Of a stretch of DNA of 64,000 nucleotides, positions 24,051 through 36,690 are shown piece after piece (the stretch's first letter is position 1; every line of letters starts with the position of its first letter). Source of the stretch: Pseudisothecium myosuroides (lineage: Eukaryota; Streptophyta; Bryopsida; Hypnales; Lembophyllaceae); contig OX637291.1 in the NCBI GenBank assembly GCA_951799445.1, positions 2,606,501 through 2,670,500 of the forward strand. The letters run 5' to 3'. The position numbers and the translations under genes were made by a program. Below the pieces are notes generated by a model, which made no database searches, had not been told where the DNA came from, and was given only the letters and a program-made list of their open reading frames with translations.

Positions 24051-27000
24051 TCATCTGTAGCTTTCCATCTCCTGATCCAATGGTGGTTCCTGCATTGTTC
24101 GTGCTGCAGAACAAATCATTATATCAAACAATTAATTAGAGATCATCATGTATAAATACCACAAAGTTTAGACAGAAATTTGGTGTTAACTAATGGCTGG
24201 ACAGCATTGGAGTCTCTCCCATGTCGCACATTATGTTCCAGTAAGAGATTCAAGGTTGCGGGTACTATTTCTGTTAGTTTAAGCATGTTTTAGTGGCAAA
24301 AAAGAGTGACCGAATAGATCTTTCAGAGTAAGATTAGAATCTATTGAGGATTTTCTTAACAAGCAGTTTGAATGTGTAAATTTTTGTTGAAGTTGAACAT
24401 TGTAGACCACCCCCATTTCCATTCAAAGGTCCATAGATATTCAGCCAAGTCATGCATTGCCATTGATTATTCCACTTGCAAGAAATTCCAAGCGAATGAA
24501 TGCTTAGATGAGTTGCTGTTAGATACCCCTGTCATCGTTGGGCAAAAAAATAGCTCCAAGAAGGAAATAAGATTATGTGAAATTGGAATTATGAGGACAT
24601 ACCCTGCTTTTCTTGGAAACGAAGCTCGTGAAATTCTTGTAAAATTGCACAACAGCAACAGCAGACATGCGTCCAATAGTCGCTGATACAATCACCCTGC
24701 ACAAGTCCACTGCATCAGTAAGTCCAATTTATTGAATACAAAATCAATTGCGAAGAACAGATCGAGAAGTAACCTCATGACATAACTATTTAGTTTTCTA
24801 TTAATCATAAGCTTCATTTTGTTCTCTCAAAATTGTGATCTGTCAAACCTAAAGTATATAATTCAATTCTGAGTCTACCTCCAATACGGGGCATGGTAGC
24901 ACTTGATACCTATGTCCATGTGGCGCAGTTTGCAAGACTAACAAACTCTTCATTCACGCTATTACTCTTGACCATGAGATCCTTACCGGGATATTGAAAC
25001 GCTGGCGGACTTTTCGTCGTGTGCAACAGGTGTAGCAACAGCATCCACAGTAAATTGTATGACATGCCAACTGAGCACACGCAGAATCTTGAGCTGCGCA
25101 CCAGTTCAAACTTGTTTCAGTGGCTTCTACACTTAGATCACTACTGAGCTGCACAAAGGATACTTACAATGGCTCAATATGAATATGAACCCATTAAAGA
25201 CGAAGGATTCATAGTTTCGAACTGACCATTTTGATTACTGAAGAACATTGCATGACTGTGATATTAAATTATAATTTTTGAACAATTAGAAAAATCCATA
25301 TGGACAACTTAAAACTGCCTAAAAAAATACGAGACTAATTATGTGATTCTTTGACCTTCAAGGGTTAAGCAAACTCATTGATAAACTTCTAAAACGAACT
25401 CAAGTGGCTAATCACTGCTGCACTGAGTTGAACAACCAAATACAACAAATGGCATATAGCAGACATCCAATTGAGTAATGCAATTGATTGTCAATGTATT
25501 ATGCCCATTAGATTTGACAAAACAGGAGAGCAACCTACACGTTTTGCCATCGGTGACTCTGCTTGCAACGAGAGTAAATGTCTCACAAGGGTAGCAGAAA
25601 GTGTCAATACCTGTTGCAAATCATCCAAAATCACATTCCACATCAGACCACCTCAGGCAACGAACATGATTTGCGTTTGTTTGAACCTCCTAATGTAGAC
25701 CAAACACAAGGATGAGGTCTACCATGAATGAAAATCTACAAACTGTGGAATGTCTACACCGCAAGCATCGGAGAATACGCGATGCATCAGTGGCAATTTG
25801 AAAGGCTGATCAAGGAATCTGCATGCTGTAGAAAAGAAGAAAAAAGAAAAGAAGTTTCACAAACAACGTACATAAGCAGGGCTCAGAGCAACAGTCACAC
25901 AGGTCGTGGTGCCAGTCATCGAACTCGTAGTTGCTGCGAGCACTGTTGCAAGACGACGAAGGGTACGAAGGATCTTTCCTAGTTGCCCCGTCGTATATTA
26001 CAAGCTGTCGATCCTGAGGAAGGTGCCCTTGCCTGCAACAATTAGGGACCGAAGATGATGAGAATTAAAGATATCAATATCCTAAATGAAGGAGGCCTTG
26101 ATGTAATCTACGGGTAGAAGGGTAGTCATTCCAGATAAGGAGCTCATGTGTAAATCATTTTCCACGTCCCTCACTTCAAAATCTGCTTTGAAAATCAATT
26201 TTCCAAGATCGAGATTCTTTCACACTAGATCATCTAAGACTGTAGCATCTTCATTGAGATTATGATAAATAACTCGAGTCTAGAACCTCCTTGTGAAAAA
26301 AGTACATCCTTAATTGCATACCAGCTCAACATGCACTATTTTCTATCTCAAACTCTCCACAATTGAGGAAATAAATTATGACGATCAGTGACGTGAAGAG
26401 ACTAAGCTGCTAATAGAATGTTTGAAGAGGAACTGAAGAGTCCATTTCCATTGATCATGTTGGACACTCGGTGATGGATCTCCTAGTCCAACGTCAATGG
26501 AAATGTGCTCGAAAATTGATGTCATTTCGTCAATTTGGCAGAATTCCAAGACTTAGTCACGTTTCAGGGCACGAGGCCTTAAATGTAAATTTATACTAGT
26601 TCTAGTTATTAGAGCTTCGTGCAGATGAATGTCACAGGTTCAGTCGCCCGGAATCACGCCAAATTAACGAAATTGACGATGCAAGGTTAATTGCCACTTA
26701 CACCGACGGCTTGGGATGTTGGATGTCACGCTTGGATGACTCCTTCACCACAGTCCTCATACTACCGGTACGAGATGACTTCCTAAATCTGTCTCCTTGC
26801 TCCTCGGGCTCACCGTCTTCAGGAATATCAGCCATGGCTTGCTCAAGGATTACAGGGTCAGCCGCTACAGTTTCTGTGAAGTCTATCAGGTGCTCAATCA
26901 CGTCGCATTTTTCTAGCTCCATACATGCCTGCACATGGGACACAGCAGTCCTACTACGCTGACAATTTGAAAGAATCGAGATTATATGGTCTTTAAATGA

Positions 27001-28963
27001 AAAATTTGATAATACATATTGTGAAATTTTCATTTCAAATGTGACCAAATTTTGTAACACCAGAAAGAATGAAGAACACCGCCAGTGTTGGTTAAATGAA
27101 AAACGAATTCGAACAAAAAAAAGTCTCATGTGACCCACTAAATAGTCTTTAAGAAAAACATGGAAGTCCAACGTCGGGACACTATACCGTCAGATGTTAA
27201 GCATATTGTAGAAGTAATCCAAAGCCGCAGATAGAATTGAATGTAATGGATGTTTTAAAGAGCCTTAGAAATCACGGTAAGGTATTTTGCATTTTATCAT
27301 ACCAAGCAAATTTGGTATCACCAGAGCACTACCTTCCATTAAGGAACAATGGAAACTAAGAATTAATTGACAAATGTCAAGATTTACCTAAGCAACTCAC
27401 TTCCATAGCCACAAAATCAAGCAGTTAATTACACTAAACAAACTGTTGGAATGCACGAATACTAAAGTAATTACCCTCATGTGTTCGAGCTCTTTGCGGA
27501 GCTTGGTATTCTCTTCCCTTAAGGCGATGTCCAAAGGCAATCCCGGGTAGCGGCGTGAGAGCTGTCGTGACAAGCGCATGGAGTCTCGTCGGGAGCGCTC
27601 GGGCTTCAGTAGAGTCGCTTGCACTTTCACCTCCGCCTCTTCCATCGTGTACTTTCGTTTGTCTTTCGCAATCGCCCGCAGCCGCTCCTGCATCCATTGA
27701 GATTCATGAGCACAGTCCATATCAATTGATTCCCACAGGACTAGTTAAATAATGTGAAAGTAGAGTCTTTGCTAACATGTGGAGAGGCAAGGGTTGTGTT
27801 TTTCCGTATCAAGGCAGTACTTTCACGTTACTGGGTCACACAAACTCAATGGTTAGTGGATCCTGTTCAATTATGCCCTACCGAGGGTCTAATGTGTAGA
27901 TTGAGTTTTGTATGGGAATATAGGTTATGGCTTGTAGAGAGTACATGTCGCACTGAGTCTTTGAGAGGGAAGGGGGTGTGTTCACCATAAACCATAGCAC
28001 ACTGCGTACAATACTCATTCTAGCATAGCCATCACAGAATAACAACAAATAAATGTGATTAAATGCTTAGAGGGTTATACTAGTTGAGTTCACAGCGAAT
28101 GAGGGTGGAGACTTATAATCTAGAGGTGGTAGGCAGACATTTGAGAAGAGATGTGTTGTAAGCCATATCTACTTCCTTCTTTTCAGTCTCTAATTCGACA
28201 CCCAATTCTGCAAAATTTGCTTTTTCACAGTCAAACCACCTGAAATCAAAGAGATAGGATTATGTTGCATAACTCGAATAAATTCAGACTATTAATGAGG
28301 AGCTGTGTGAAATAAAAATTCCATTCACAGTTTTGAATGAGAGAAAAGAATGAAAAGAATGAGTAATCTACGTTTCGTTATGGAGCCTACTGGTTGATGA
28401 AAATGTACATCCTTCGTTACATGCACAGCTCAGCAAAGATTGTACTGTTTTCGACAACAAGGCTGTTCAGATTTTGTTACCTAGTCCATTATTGAGGTTA
28501 TATACACGATGGAATGCAAGACTAGCTCTAAGAGGGTACGTACCCGGCTATTCTCGACGAGGGAGATAAGTGGAATGAGCTTGAGATACTTGTCGATCTC
28601 GTCCTGGTAGTCCCGAAACTTGGTCACGTACATCCATCCCATGGCCACCAAATACAAGTAACTCTTGTCCCTACAGCTCTCCACCAACACCACGGCTTTC
28701 CGCAGCGCCCGCTCAAGATGCTCCAGAGGCTCCCGGCACTCCGGGCGCTCCTTGAGGTCAGACAAGCTGAGCTGGTCCAGCAAGTTGCTGATGAGCTTCA
28801 GGTGCTGTGCGAACTGTCGACAGTTCTTCTTGTGCATGCGTGCGTTGTTGGCCGCTTTCACGATCAGGGCGATCAGTTGCACGGCGTTGATGCCCGCCAG
28901 TTGCCCCACGTTGGCGACGTCGCCCACCGCCAGCCATGGCATCCAGTTGAACAACGCCGCCAT
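24051..28963 (-). CDS. MCA: MCA-type Ca2+-permeable mechanosensitive channel, complete
   Basis: Plasma-membrane protein of the MCA1/MCA2 family for stretch-related Ca2+ influx. Exons: 28963-28544, 27687-27475, 26928-26702, 26032-25872, 25610-25539, 25093-24987, 24696-24603, 24103-24051; CDS 1347 nt, 448 aa (Arabidopsis MCA1 about 420). Order: N-terminal hydrophobic segment and ARMHKKNCRQFAQHLKL (residues 42-58), EF-hand-like region and coiled coil (about 140-230), a Ser/Arg-rich linker, then a PLAC8 domain from about 328: WHHDLCDCCSEPCLC, CYPCETF, YCGCCCYTCCTRRK, THVCCCCCAILQE. It ends PPLDQEMESYR. Exon 3 could instead start at 26958 (10 more in-frame codons); homology to the sister gene favours 26928. 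Position 26 is Asn (GINAV), where Arabidopsis MCA1 has the functionally important Asp21. Confidence 0.93.
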
Positions 28964-30659
28964 GATGCCAAGGACTACTACCTGTTCAAATTCTTTACAC
29001 CACTACTCCATATGCTCTCTTGGAATCCAAGCTCTTCCACCAGCAACCCAATCACAACTATACCAAATTCGGGACCCACGAAGAGGAAGAGGAAGAGGAA
29101 GAACAAGAACAAGAACAAGAAGCCGAATTCATGAGCAATACACCATGGCCATCTTAAACATCACGCTTCGTGATCCCTAACTAGATCAATACTCTTAGAG
29201 CCCTGTATACCCCGAATTCATGCGCAACACACCATAACAATCCCAAACATCAGTCTCAGTGATCTCTAATTAAATCCAAACTCTAACAGCCTTGCCTACC
29301 CCGGCCGACAATGTCGAAGAGAGGTGAGGTGAGATGAGATCCAAATTCTGAGGCCGTGACATTCTCTTGACAGCACAGTCCAAGCAACATGAAAAGGGAA
29401 TGAGGGGTCCCTAGTACTGCTCTCACTGCTTCTGTTGCTGCTTTTGAGGTTTAGGATTCTGCGCTGGTGTGTTTACTACGAGAATGCTGTCACTCTCCTA
29501 CTAACGCTGCACCTCCCACCTACGTCTTGTGAGTACCGTAAAAGGGAAGTCAATTCCAATCGGTGGCTAGCAGCTTGCTACCCTTTCTGTCAAATCGAGT
29601 GAATTGTCATTCCAGCTGCCATGGATGCGTGTAAAGAACCCCACCAAACTCACATCCTACAAACAGAGAAGACGTATCCGAGGCTGAAAATGAAAAAAAT
29701 CCCCTGTGGGAGGGACCCGAAGATGTGAGTCGGGAAGACGCCATAGCCAGGTACTAGCTACAAATGACCACAGGAAAGTTAGCTGCAGCAGCTACACAGT
29801 TGTAACGATGGCGTGGGGCGATGGAAAAAGATGGCATAGTCAGACTGTCCCAAAGGTGTTCAACGACCTTAATGGGTCCTCCTCACCCTTCGAGATTCAG
29901 TTCCTGTAGTAAGAGATCGAAGTGACATCCAAAGTGCCAACCCAAGTAAAAATCCGCTAGAAAATCTAGCTCTTGTATTTTGAAGACAACGACAACTTGA
30001 GCACCACAACAACATAGAAACAACGAACCAAAGCAACAGAAATTCAGCCCATTTTTTAGTTGAGATCGAGCTTCTCTGTTCAAGACCCCACACCAAAATG
30101 TGAATCTCTGTGACTTCAAGTACGGAACTGCGTTTTCAGTTTTCTACACTACCCGTGCTAATATTTACTATCCATGGACTGAGAATCTTCATCGCTCCAT
30201 CTCCGTCGGTTCGGATTGAATTATTTCTTGCAACATTCCGAAAACTTGTTTTACAGGATGACCAAGTGATTAACTTACTCGATGCCTGTTGAGTATTTCA
30301 GTTACAGTACTTTGAGAGTAAGAGTGAGCATCAGTGAATGAGTGAGCCTGCGCCTGAGCCCTGCTGCCATGCTTTTTGATGAGCAGTGCATGTGGAAAAG
30401 GGGAATCATTGACCAGTGAGTAGAGGAGGGACCACCAATGATTTCACGACTCTTCTGGTAAGCAACTCGTCACTTCTGGTAAGAGCAGCTTCCTTCAGCT
30501 GGAGGTGGGCTTGGGGGTCTTAATGAGTCTACTACGTGAAGGAAAACATGGTTTGCGTAGACTGGGGAAAGTGGGAAACATAACATTGTTAATCCTAGAA
30601 GGATGTGGCCGGTTGCCGAGGAAATCAGCCTTTTGGGTACCGTGTGAATCATTTGCTTC
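28964..30659. other. Upstream region of the complete MCA gene
   Basis: Contains a purine tract of GAAGAG and AACAAG units (29078-29120) just upstream of the MCA start, then a diverged tandem pair of about 90 bases (near 29122-29212 and 29213-29302), each starting CCGAATTCATG. The remainder to 30660 has no recognised gene. Promoter and leader of the MCA gene are expected here. Confidence 0.45.
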
Positions 30660-31006
30660 AAAAAACTCAAGAGTATTTATTGGAAGGGTCAAACTATTGT
30701 GCAAGATTTTTCTTTTTCACACAAAATTTAAAGAATGAACATATATACTTTCATAACATTGTTAAGTGGCTTGAGGCCTTCCCTTTGACAACAAGGATAA
30801 TCCCCCCTGATATGCTTGCCCAAGACTTTAGTTATAATACAAAAGGAAACCATTGGCTGGAATTTCCTTAGAAGCTAATGTAATGTTAGAAGAACTTGGC
30901 AATTCAAGATTGGTTTGCTCAATTGGTGGGTACAGTGATGCAATTGTCAGAAGGCCCCGGTGACTGAGGATTGGTTTGCTGGATTGGTGGTACATTGCAC
31001 AGGTTC

Positions 31007-31060
31007 CAACGTTGGGGGCTTCTGCTTTTGCGAGAAGCAAAAGGGCCCCCCTCAACGTTG
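31007..31060. repeat. 54-base hairpin
   Basis: Inverted arms starting CAACGTTGGGGGC and ending GGCCCCCCTCAACGTTG enclose a second internal inverted pair (GCTTTTGC/GAAGCAAAAG). It is preceded by a diverged direct repeat around GATTGGTTTGCT (about 30906 and 30968). No gene is adjacent. Confidence 0.6.
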
Positions 31061-31182
31061 ATTAACAATGATATGTTTGTTTTACATAGAAAGATTCTTT
31101 GTCATCCATTGGACACTTAGTGTTTGCAATGACGTTAGATATAACTAACTCCAACCTTTTTTATATGGTTGGCATAAATTAA

Positions 31183-32011
31183 TCCCTAAAGTCCTATTAT
31201 CCCCTTGGGGGGACAAAATGGATTTTGAGCAGGCTCCTATGGTCTCAATATTTTTCATGATTTTTTGAATTTTTTGTGAAGATAGAAAAACTCCTTGGCT
31301 TTCCAAAAATATAAGTTTTGTTTCAATCGGAGCCCGGGAGCAAAAATTATGGCATAAAAGGCCCATTTTGTAGTTCAGCAGGCAAAAAAGAAAACTCAAG
31401 AAAACTTAAAATAGAAAATCTTAGAAATTCTTTTTGAATAGATTATATTTTTATCTATATGGAAAGATTTTATTTATTCCATTTGGATTTGTTATGTGAA
31501 AGTTCTGGACAATTTTGTTTTTTGGGCAATCAAAGCATCTTCTTGAAAAATAACTGCTAGGATTCATTTATGACCTCAATTTTCACAATTTTTCAAGAAA
31601 AAAGTGTTTCACAAGGTTAAGATCTCTTTTCAGAATATTCTCACTGTTGAGATTAGTGTATTTCAATTCCATCTTAGAGCTATTAACAATTTAGATTTTC
31701 CTTCAATCTTAAACCTACTTCCTCTAACAATTTTTTAATGAGTAAAAACTAACTCTGCATTTTTTGAATTTTTTTCTCTAGACTTTCAACTCAATTTTTC
31801 ATCATTTAAATTTAAAATTTAAAAATTATTAGAATAAAAATTTTAAGTTATGAAGGTTCAAAGTCAAAAAATGTTGTTGAATAATGTGCAAAAAACCTTG
31901 TTTCTTTCACTTTAAATGTAAAAATCTTGCATTCTACATAGTCAAAGTTAATGAAATTTCTTCCACGCATCCTTACACTAGTCTAATACAAGACCCTACG
32001 GTTAGATATGG

Positions 32012-32043
<32 letters not shown>

Positions 32044-32415
32044 CTCTTTGCAATAGAAATGGCAATTTTTAGTGGTCATTAGGAAAAAATTGAACTCCAA
32101 AAGAAGCTGCTACGTGATGCAAAAAGTTGGGTGGAAAGAGCCTTCTCAACTAACTAGTTGGGCCAAGAATTGCATGATGAATTCAAAAATTCGTCATCAT
32201 TACCCAATCCATCTCTACGATCTCATAAATCTTATGATGGTTTCATCATAAAGGATGAAACATACGCCACATGGTGGTTGTAATGAGGATATGACCATCC
32301 TCACATTCATTCAATCAGTATTAAAATTAGTAAGAAAACTCAAAGCCTCTTTGTGGGTTCAAATTTCTTGTAACGTGAGTTTTGATAGAAAAGTGAGGCC
32401 TTGGGACTATAGGGG
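31183..32415. mobile_element. TTAA-bounded element, 1233 bp, non-coding
   Basis: Left end TTAA|TCCCTAAAGTCC and right end, read inward, TTAA|CCCCTATAGTCC; the TTAA copies are at 31179-31182 and 32416-32419. The interior is AT-rich and contains a 28-base A run near 32012, with no protein features. TTAA targets and CCC-type termini are a piggyBac hallmark; assignment is inference because no transposase is present. The pairing of these ends rests on 11-12 bases of inverted similarity. Confidence 0.55.
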
Positions 32416-33118
32416 TTAATTTGAACATGTACAATTTTGACCACTATGAAGTGATTGTACCTATTTGTAACCCAATTCTAGAATCGCGCACTACAAATTT
32501 CCACCTAAATTGTACAACCTCTATTTAGAGAGCCTACAATCGATTTATGATATATTTGTTTTCCACACTTTAAAAATTCATAGTTTATTCGTATTTTTTC
32601 CAAAAATGTATACTACGAGAATTAGAATTTTTTTCATATTCCCCATAAAAATTCTCTCAAAAATCCTTGTTTGAATGCTTATTCTGACAATTTTAGGTTC
32701 ACATAGCATAAAGGCAGAAGTACCCATTTCCAATAGCCCCTCCATGATGGCTTCATATGGTGACCTATTGTCAACAACAATTAGATGCACAATTCATTGA
32801 AATAGATTCTCTGTTTCTACCTTCTTGTCCACTCATTTATCTTCTTTTCTTGCGTAGGGAGAAGTGCCGAAGTTAACTGTAATAGGTGAGTTTATGAAAC
32901 CGGAATAGGTCCGAATGAAAAATCCACATTTATGTTGAATAAAATATTCATTATTGGAATTTTATATTGTTTTATTCTTTTTCATCCTTATATTTGCACA
33001 CATTGAGCTCAATTTCTCAATTTCTCAACGAATTTCCCATATTGTACAGGCTGAAATACTTAAATTATCCAAAATAGGTACTTCTACCTTAATTCACTTC
33101 TCACCGGTGCAACAAGTA
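32416..33118. other. AT-rich spacer
   Basis: No gene or named repeat was recognised. Confidence 0.4.
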
Positions 33119-33120
33119 TA

Positions 33121-33529
33121 AGGTAACACACACACACACACACCATAACTGACTAAATAAGGAATTCCAACATGATCTAGAGTAGTGAAGGCAAAACAAA
33201 TATTTTTCAAAGGTGCATCAACAGAAATGACATGGATTGCAAAAAATTTGGTAATTTTATTGCTTGAATTGAAATGACTATGAATTTTGGGAGGTAAAAA
33301 GTGCGCCGGACCCATGGCCAATGTGTAGACTCTTCCAATTCTGATCATTCAATAACTTTTTACCTAATCATTGTTTCCTATTTTTTTTTTCACAACTTGG
33401 GACATGTGTCATGTATCTATTAGTTCCAACCTTGAAAACGAAAAAAAAATTGCATTCTAAGCGTGGTCAACATTACGTGCACCTATAGGTCGGGAATGGG
33501 TCACTGGTCGGGAATGGGGGGAGTTACCT
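33121..33529. mobile_element. TA-flanked MITE, family copy 1 (409 bp)
   Basis: Starts AGGTAAC and ends GTTACCT, flanked by TA on both sides. It is over 85% identical by eye to copy 2 (36988-37385) and more distantly related to copy 3 (38021-38424). Near the left end it has a CA microsatellite (33127-33143) absent from copy 2. Non-coding. TA target duplication suggests the Tc1/mariner superfamily. Confidence 0.75.
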
Positions 33530-33530
33530 T

Positions 33531-33586
33531 ACCACTGAAGTTTAGTTTAGTTTTTTTTACCACTGAAGTTTAGTTTAGTTTTTTTT
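33531..33586. repeat. Two 28-bp tandem copies
   Basis: The unit ACCACTGAAGTTTAGTTTAG plus a T run occurs twice in direct succession (33531-33558, 33559-33586), directly after MITE copy 1. Confidence 0.85.
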
Positions 33587-33904
33587 AACAAATGGAAAAT
33601 ACCATTGAAGTTTGGACTTTGGACCGACTGCAGTGAGTAGGGTAGTGGGGCACGAAGTGGGACCCAGTTATAAATGAAGGCAGACTGATAATCTGACTCC
33701 CCAGGCAAAACTGCTCCTCAGATGAAGAGGATCAAGGAATCTTCTCTGACATGAGCAACTTAATTAATTATTTGGCTCCATACTTTCCAACAAAATCCTT
33801 TTTTAACTTCTAAACTGTTGGACTTCACAAACGTGGGCTTCACGTCGCCTCACTATTGAAAACATTTTCTTTTGAAAAGAGACATTGCAAGTTAAGATTT
33901 AAGC

Positions 33905-34013
33905 CTACACAAAATAGTGAAATTAGGTTGCCCCACACTAATTTCTCATATCTAACACTTTCAGACATGGTCAACTATAGTCTGGGGCAACCTAATTTCA
34001 CTATTTTGTGTAG
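33905..34013. mobile_element. Short MITE, 109 bp, with 31-bp perfect inverted repeats
   Basis: Begins CTACACAAAATAGTGAAATT and ends with its exact inverse; the arms extend 31 bases to TTGCCCCA. The TA within each outer CTA/TAG could be a mariner-type target duplication. Confidence 0.75.
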
Positions 34014-34345
34014 TTGAGGACAATCAGGGCACACAAATTATTGATGTCAAAGACTGATGTGCATGCAGTGTCTAAATGCAATTTAGTGTAGCTGGAGTCC
34101 TTGTTTACTGATCCTTTAGAGTCAAGTCACCAAAGTAAGCTTAAGCTTAGCGGTCCAATGCTTGGCTCACATGCAGTGCACTGCTCACATGCCATGCATC
34201 GCACACAAGGACAGACTTTTGTGAAAAAATCTACAAATGATGGATTCGAAAACAAAAACAAAATTTAAAATAAAATAAAATAAAAACAACCTGCAATGCA
34301 ACAAACAGGTGGCCTTTGTAAGCTTTGAAGGAGTGGAGTCCACAG

Positions 34346-34587
34346 TGTTTGAGAATAGGAAATGAAACAAAAGTACAAAAGGTTGTAAAACCAAAGTACG
34401 CAAGAAGAAAGAAGTATATTTTCAAAGGAGGTATGAAACATATATTCCGTACCAAGGAGAGAAGATGAATAGTCCTTCTCTCCTACTGGTCTAAGGGATT
34501 CTCATCTAATGTCTAGTTCCCTTTATAACTATAGTTAACTAGAATGAATTACAGTGGAGAGCATATTATGACAATATATTTATAACA
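34346..34587 (-). repeat. 3' LTR of the copia element
   Basis: Contains blocks GCAAGAAGAAAG, TATTTTCAAAGGAGGTATG and TATAACTATAGTTAACTA, all shared with the 5' LTR at 36919-37564. It carries no insertion and so preserves the empty site of MITE copy 2. Confidence 0.75.
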
Positions 34588-34761
34588 CTCCTTCTCACTT
34601 GACATAACATTTACATAAAATTCTATGCAATTTCATATATGGTATTGTCCATAATCTCGCAAGATATACGGTTGCTGCCTCATTAAAACCTTATTTGTAA
34701 AAAACTAGATTATAGTCAAGGACAAAACCACAAACGAAGGAAAAAGAGTACAACACCTTTA

Positions 34762-35181
34762 TCAATCCATTTTCATGATAAAAGTCATAAAACCTAGTGG
34801 GAAAAAATCCATGGAAGGATATATAGTAAAGGTTTCTACAACTTTCAATATAAAAAATCTATTGAATCTCTTCTTCCAAAATATTAAGTTGCCACATTCC
34901 AATGCCATCCAAATATTGTAGTGTGGGCCGGGACAGGCACTATACCTTGCAAGGACACTAATTGCAAATGCAATATCAAGCCTTGTAGATGCAGCCAAAT
35001 ACAAAAGTGCTCCGACCGCAGTGAGGTATAGATATTTTTCATTCAATGTTTCCTCCTCCTCCTTGCAAGGGCAATAAGAATCATCACCTTTGTTGCTATG
35101 TTCAGATTGTTTAAGACCATATAATGCCCGTTGTAATTTAATGCAAAGAAATATACTCCTCCTCAATAGCATGTTTGACAT
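34762..35181 (-). pseudogene. Copia Pol remnant (reverse transcriptase C-terminal part)
   Basis: Reads ALYGLKQ (reverse transcriptase thumb region), then jumps directly to EKYLYLTAVGALLYLAASTR and LDIAFAISVLARYSACPGPH, the conserved copia segment before RNase H. The distance between the two is too short, so an internal deletion has occurred. The frame after about residue 95 loses similarity. Confidence 0.75.
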
Positions 35182-35589
35182 AATGTCATTGAATTTTCAT
35201 AACATGTGGTCGGATTGGAATCTGATACAAACCACTTGCCGAAACAAAAGTTGTTTCCACAACTTTATTATTTTTGTACAAAAAACAGAGCCTCTCGCCT
35301 ATCTAGAATTTTGGATTGAGAGGTGAAAAACATTGGTGCACATATCCCAATAGTTGATCAAGCTTTGGAGGGGCAGAGTGAAGAAACATAGCACGTATGC
35401 ATGAAATGGTGGTGTCCTCAAACAATATCACCTTTGTTGGTCCCTCTTGGAAACAAAACATATTCTTTCCAGTCATGTCCAAAGATTATTTTCGTCAAGA
35501 AATTTGCTTATTCCTCAGAATTGTGTTTATAGTTGTAGCAAAGAATTGCTTATCCCGCAAGATTGTATGCATAGTTGTAATAAAGAATT

Positions 35590-35847
35590 CATTAGAGGAG
35601 ATTCGGGCCTCTAAGAGACTGCGAGTTCCTGGACTATAGGAACTCTGCAGGAACGTTGGGACGCTGCCAAATCATCAATCTGACATGGCCAAGCGACTGC
35701 CATGTCAGATTTTAAAAAAATTTAGTATTCTTTTAACATTTCAATAAAAAAAAATTTAAATAACTTTTTTTCTGACAGCAGTGCACTGTTCCCAACATCC
35801 GGAACAACCCTGAAACAGTCTTCCGGAGGCTCAAATCTCCTCTAATG
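35590..35847. mobile_element. MITE, 258 bp, CATTAGAGGAGATT termini, inside the copia remnant
   Basis: Left CATTAGAGGAGATTCGGGCC and right AATCTCCTCTAATG are inverted copies. The interior has CGACTGCCATGTCAGA and GTTCCCAACA blocks, related to the element at 40928-41201. Both share GACRTGG and GGAACAG-type segments, so this is one family. Target duplication is ambiguous (TA possible). Confidence 0.65.
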
Positions 35848-36104
35848 GTTTATTTTATAGTATTGTATATATAGTTGCAATAAAAAATTACTTATCCAGC
35901 AGGACTATATTTGTAATTGCAAAGTCAAGGAGTTAGTGCATCACAAGACTCACCAGTGTAGGTATCCTTAGCAACTTTGTCGAGAACTTTGTCTCGAAGT
36001 CTTCAATTCCAAATTATTTTATGGATGCATCTATGGTGTAAGCTTCTCAAGTTTGAACTCGGAGCTTCTTATTTTCCTAGAACATCTTTATAAAATATTT
36101 TGAT

Positions 36105-36690
36105 GTTCGACAAACATTTGTCAAATGGCCGACTTTGCCACATTTGTGACAAGAACGCGTCTCTGATGGACACTTACCATAGTTGTTAATAAAAAAAAGT
36201 GTTGTTCTTCTTTTGTGTATGTTGGTTATCGTGGCTATGGCTATTCAAGTATTTAAAGTTAGAAACCTTAGCAATATGAGATTCAAGAATTGTAATTCCA
36301 ACTGGACGGGACTCTACATTTTGCAAGAGGAGTTCGCTTTGTTTTTTAGCAAAAAGTAACAAAGACATAAGATTTGAGTGATTTTTCAAATTTCATGTTT
36401 CTGTATTGTTATGCAAGTAAAGCAAATACTAGTGGAAATATTGAGAGAGTTTTCTCAACCATTTCCTCCTCAGTAATGGCCTGACTATACAACCTCAGTT
36501 GTGATATAGTATAGTATAATTCATTATTGAAAGAAAAATAAGTGTTGGAAAATCCAACATGCGTAAATGAATCCAATCACTAAGGGCTTTAGGAAGAAAG
36601 ATGGTTTTCTGGTGATCAAAGCGAGATTTGAGCTTGTGCCAAAGCTCATTTGGATTTCCAAGCTCTAAACATTAATGTTACAAAGAAGGA
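36105..36690 (-). pseudogene. Copia Gag remnant with zinc knuckle
   Basis: Minus-strand reading gives a retrotransposon Gag block (NELWHKLKSRFDHQKT, then ITEEEMVEKTLSIF) followed, after stops and frame changes, by a CX2CX4HX4C zinc knuckle (CHKCGKVGHLTNVC). It lies just downstream of the 5' LTR, as expected for copia order. Confidence 0.75.

Noticed and set aside
26929..26958. Longer MCA exon 3 starting at 26958
   Set aside because: In frame and possible, but the sister gene and remembered MCA proteins start the exon at the A(C/S)ME junction; the shorter exon was preferred.
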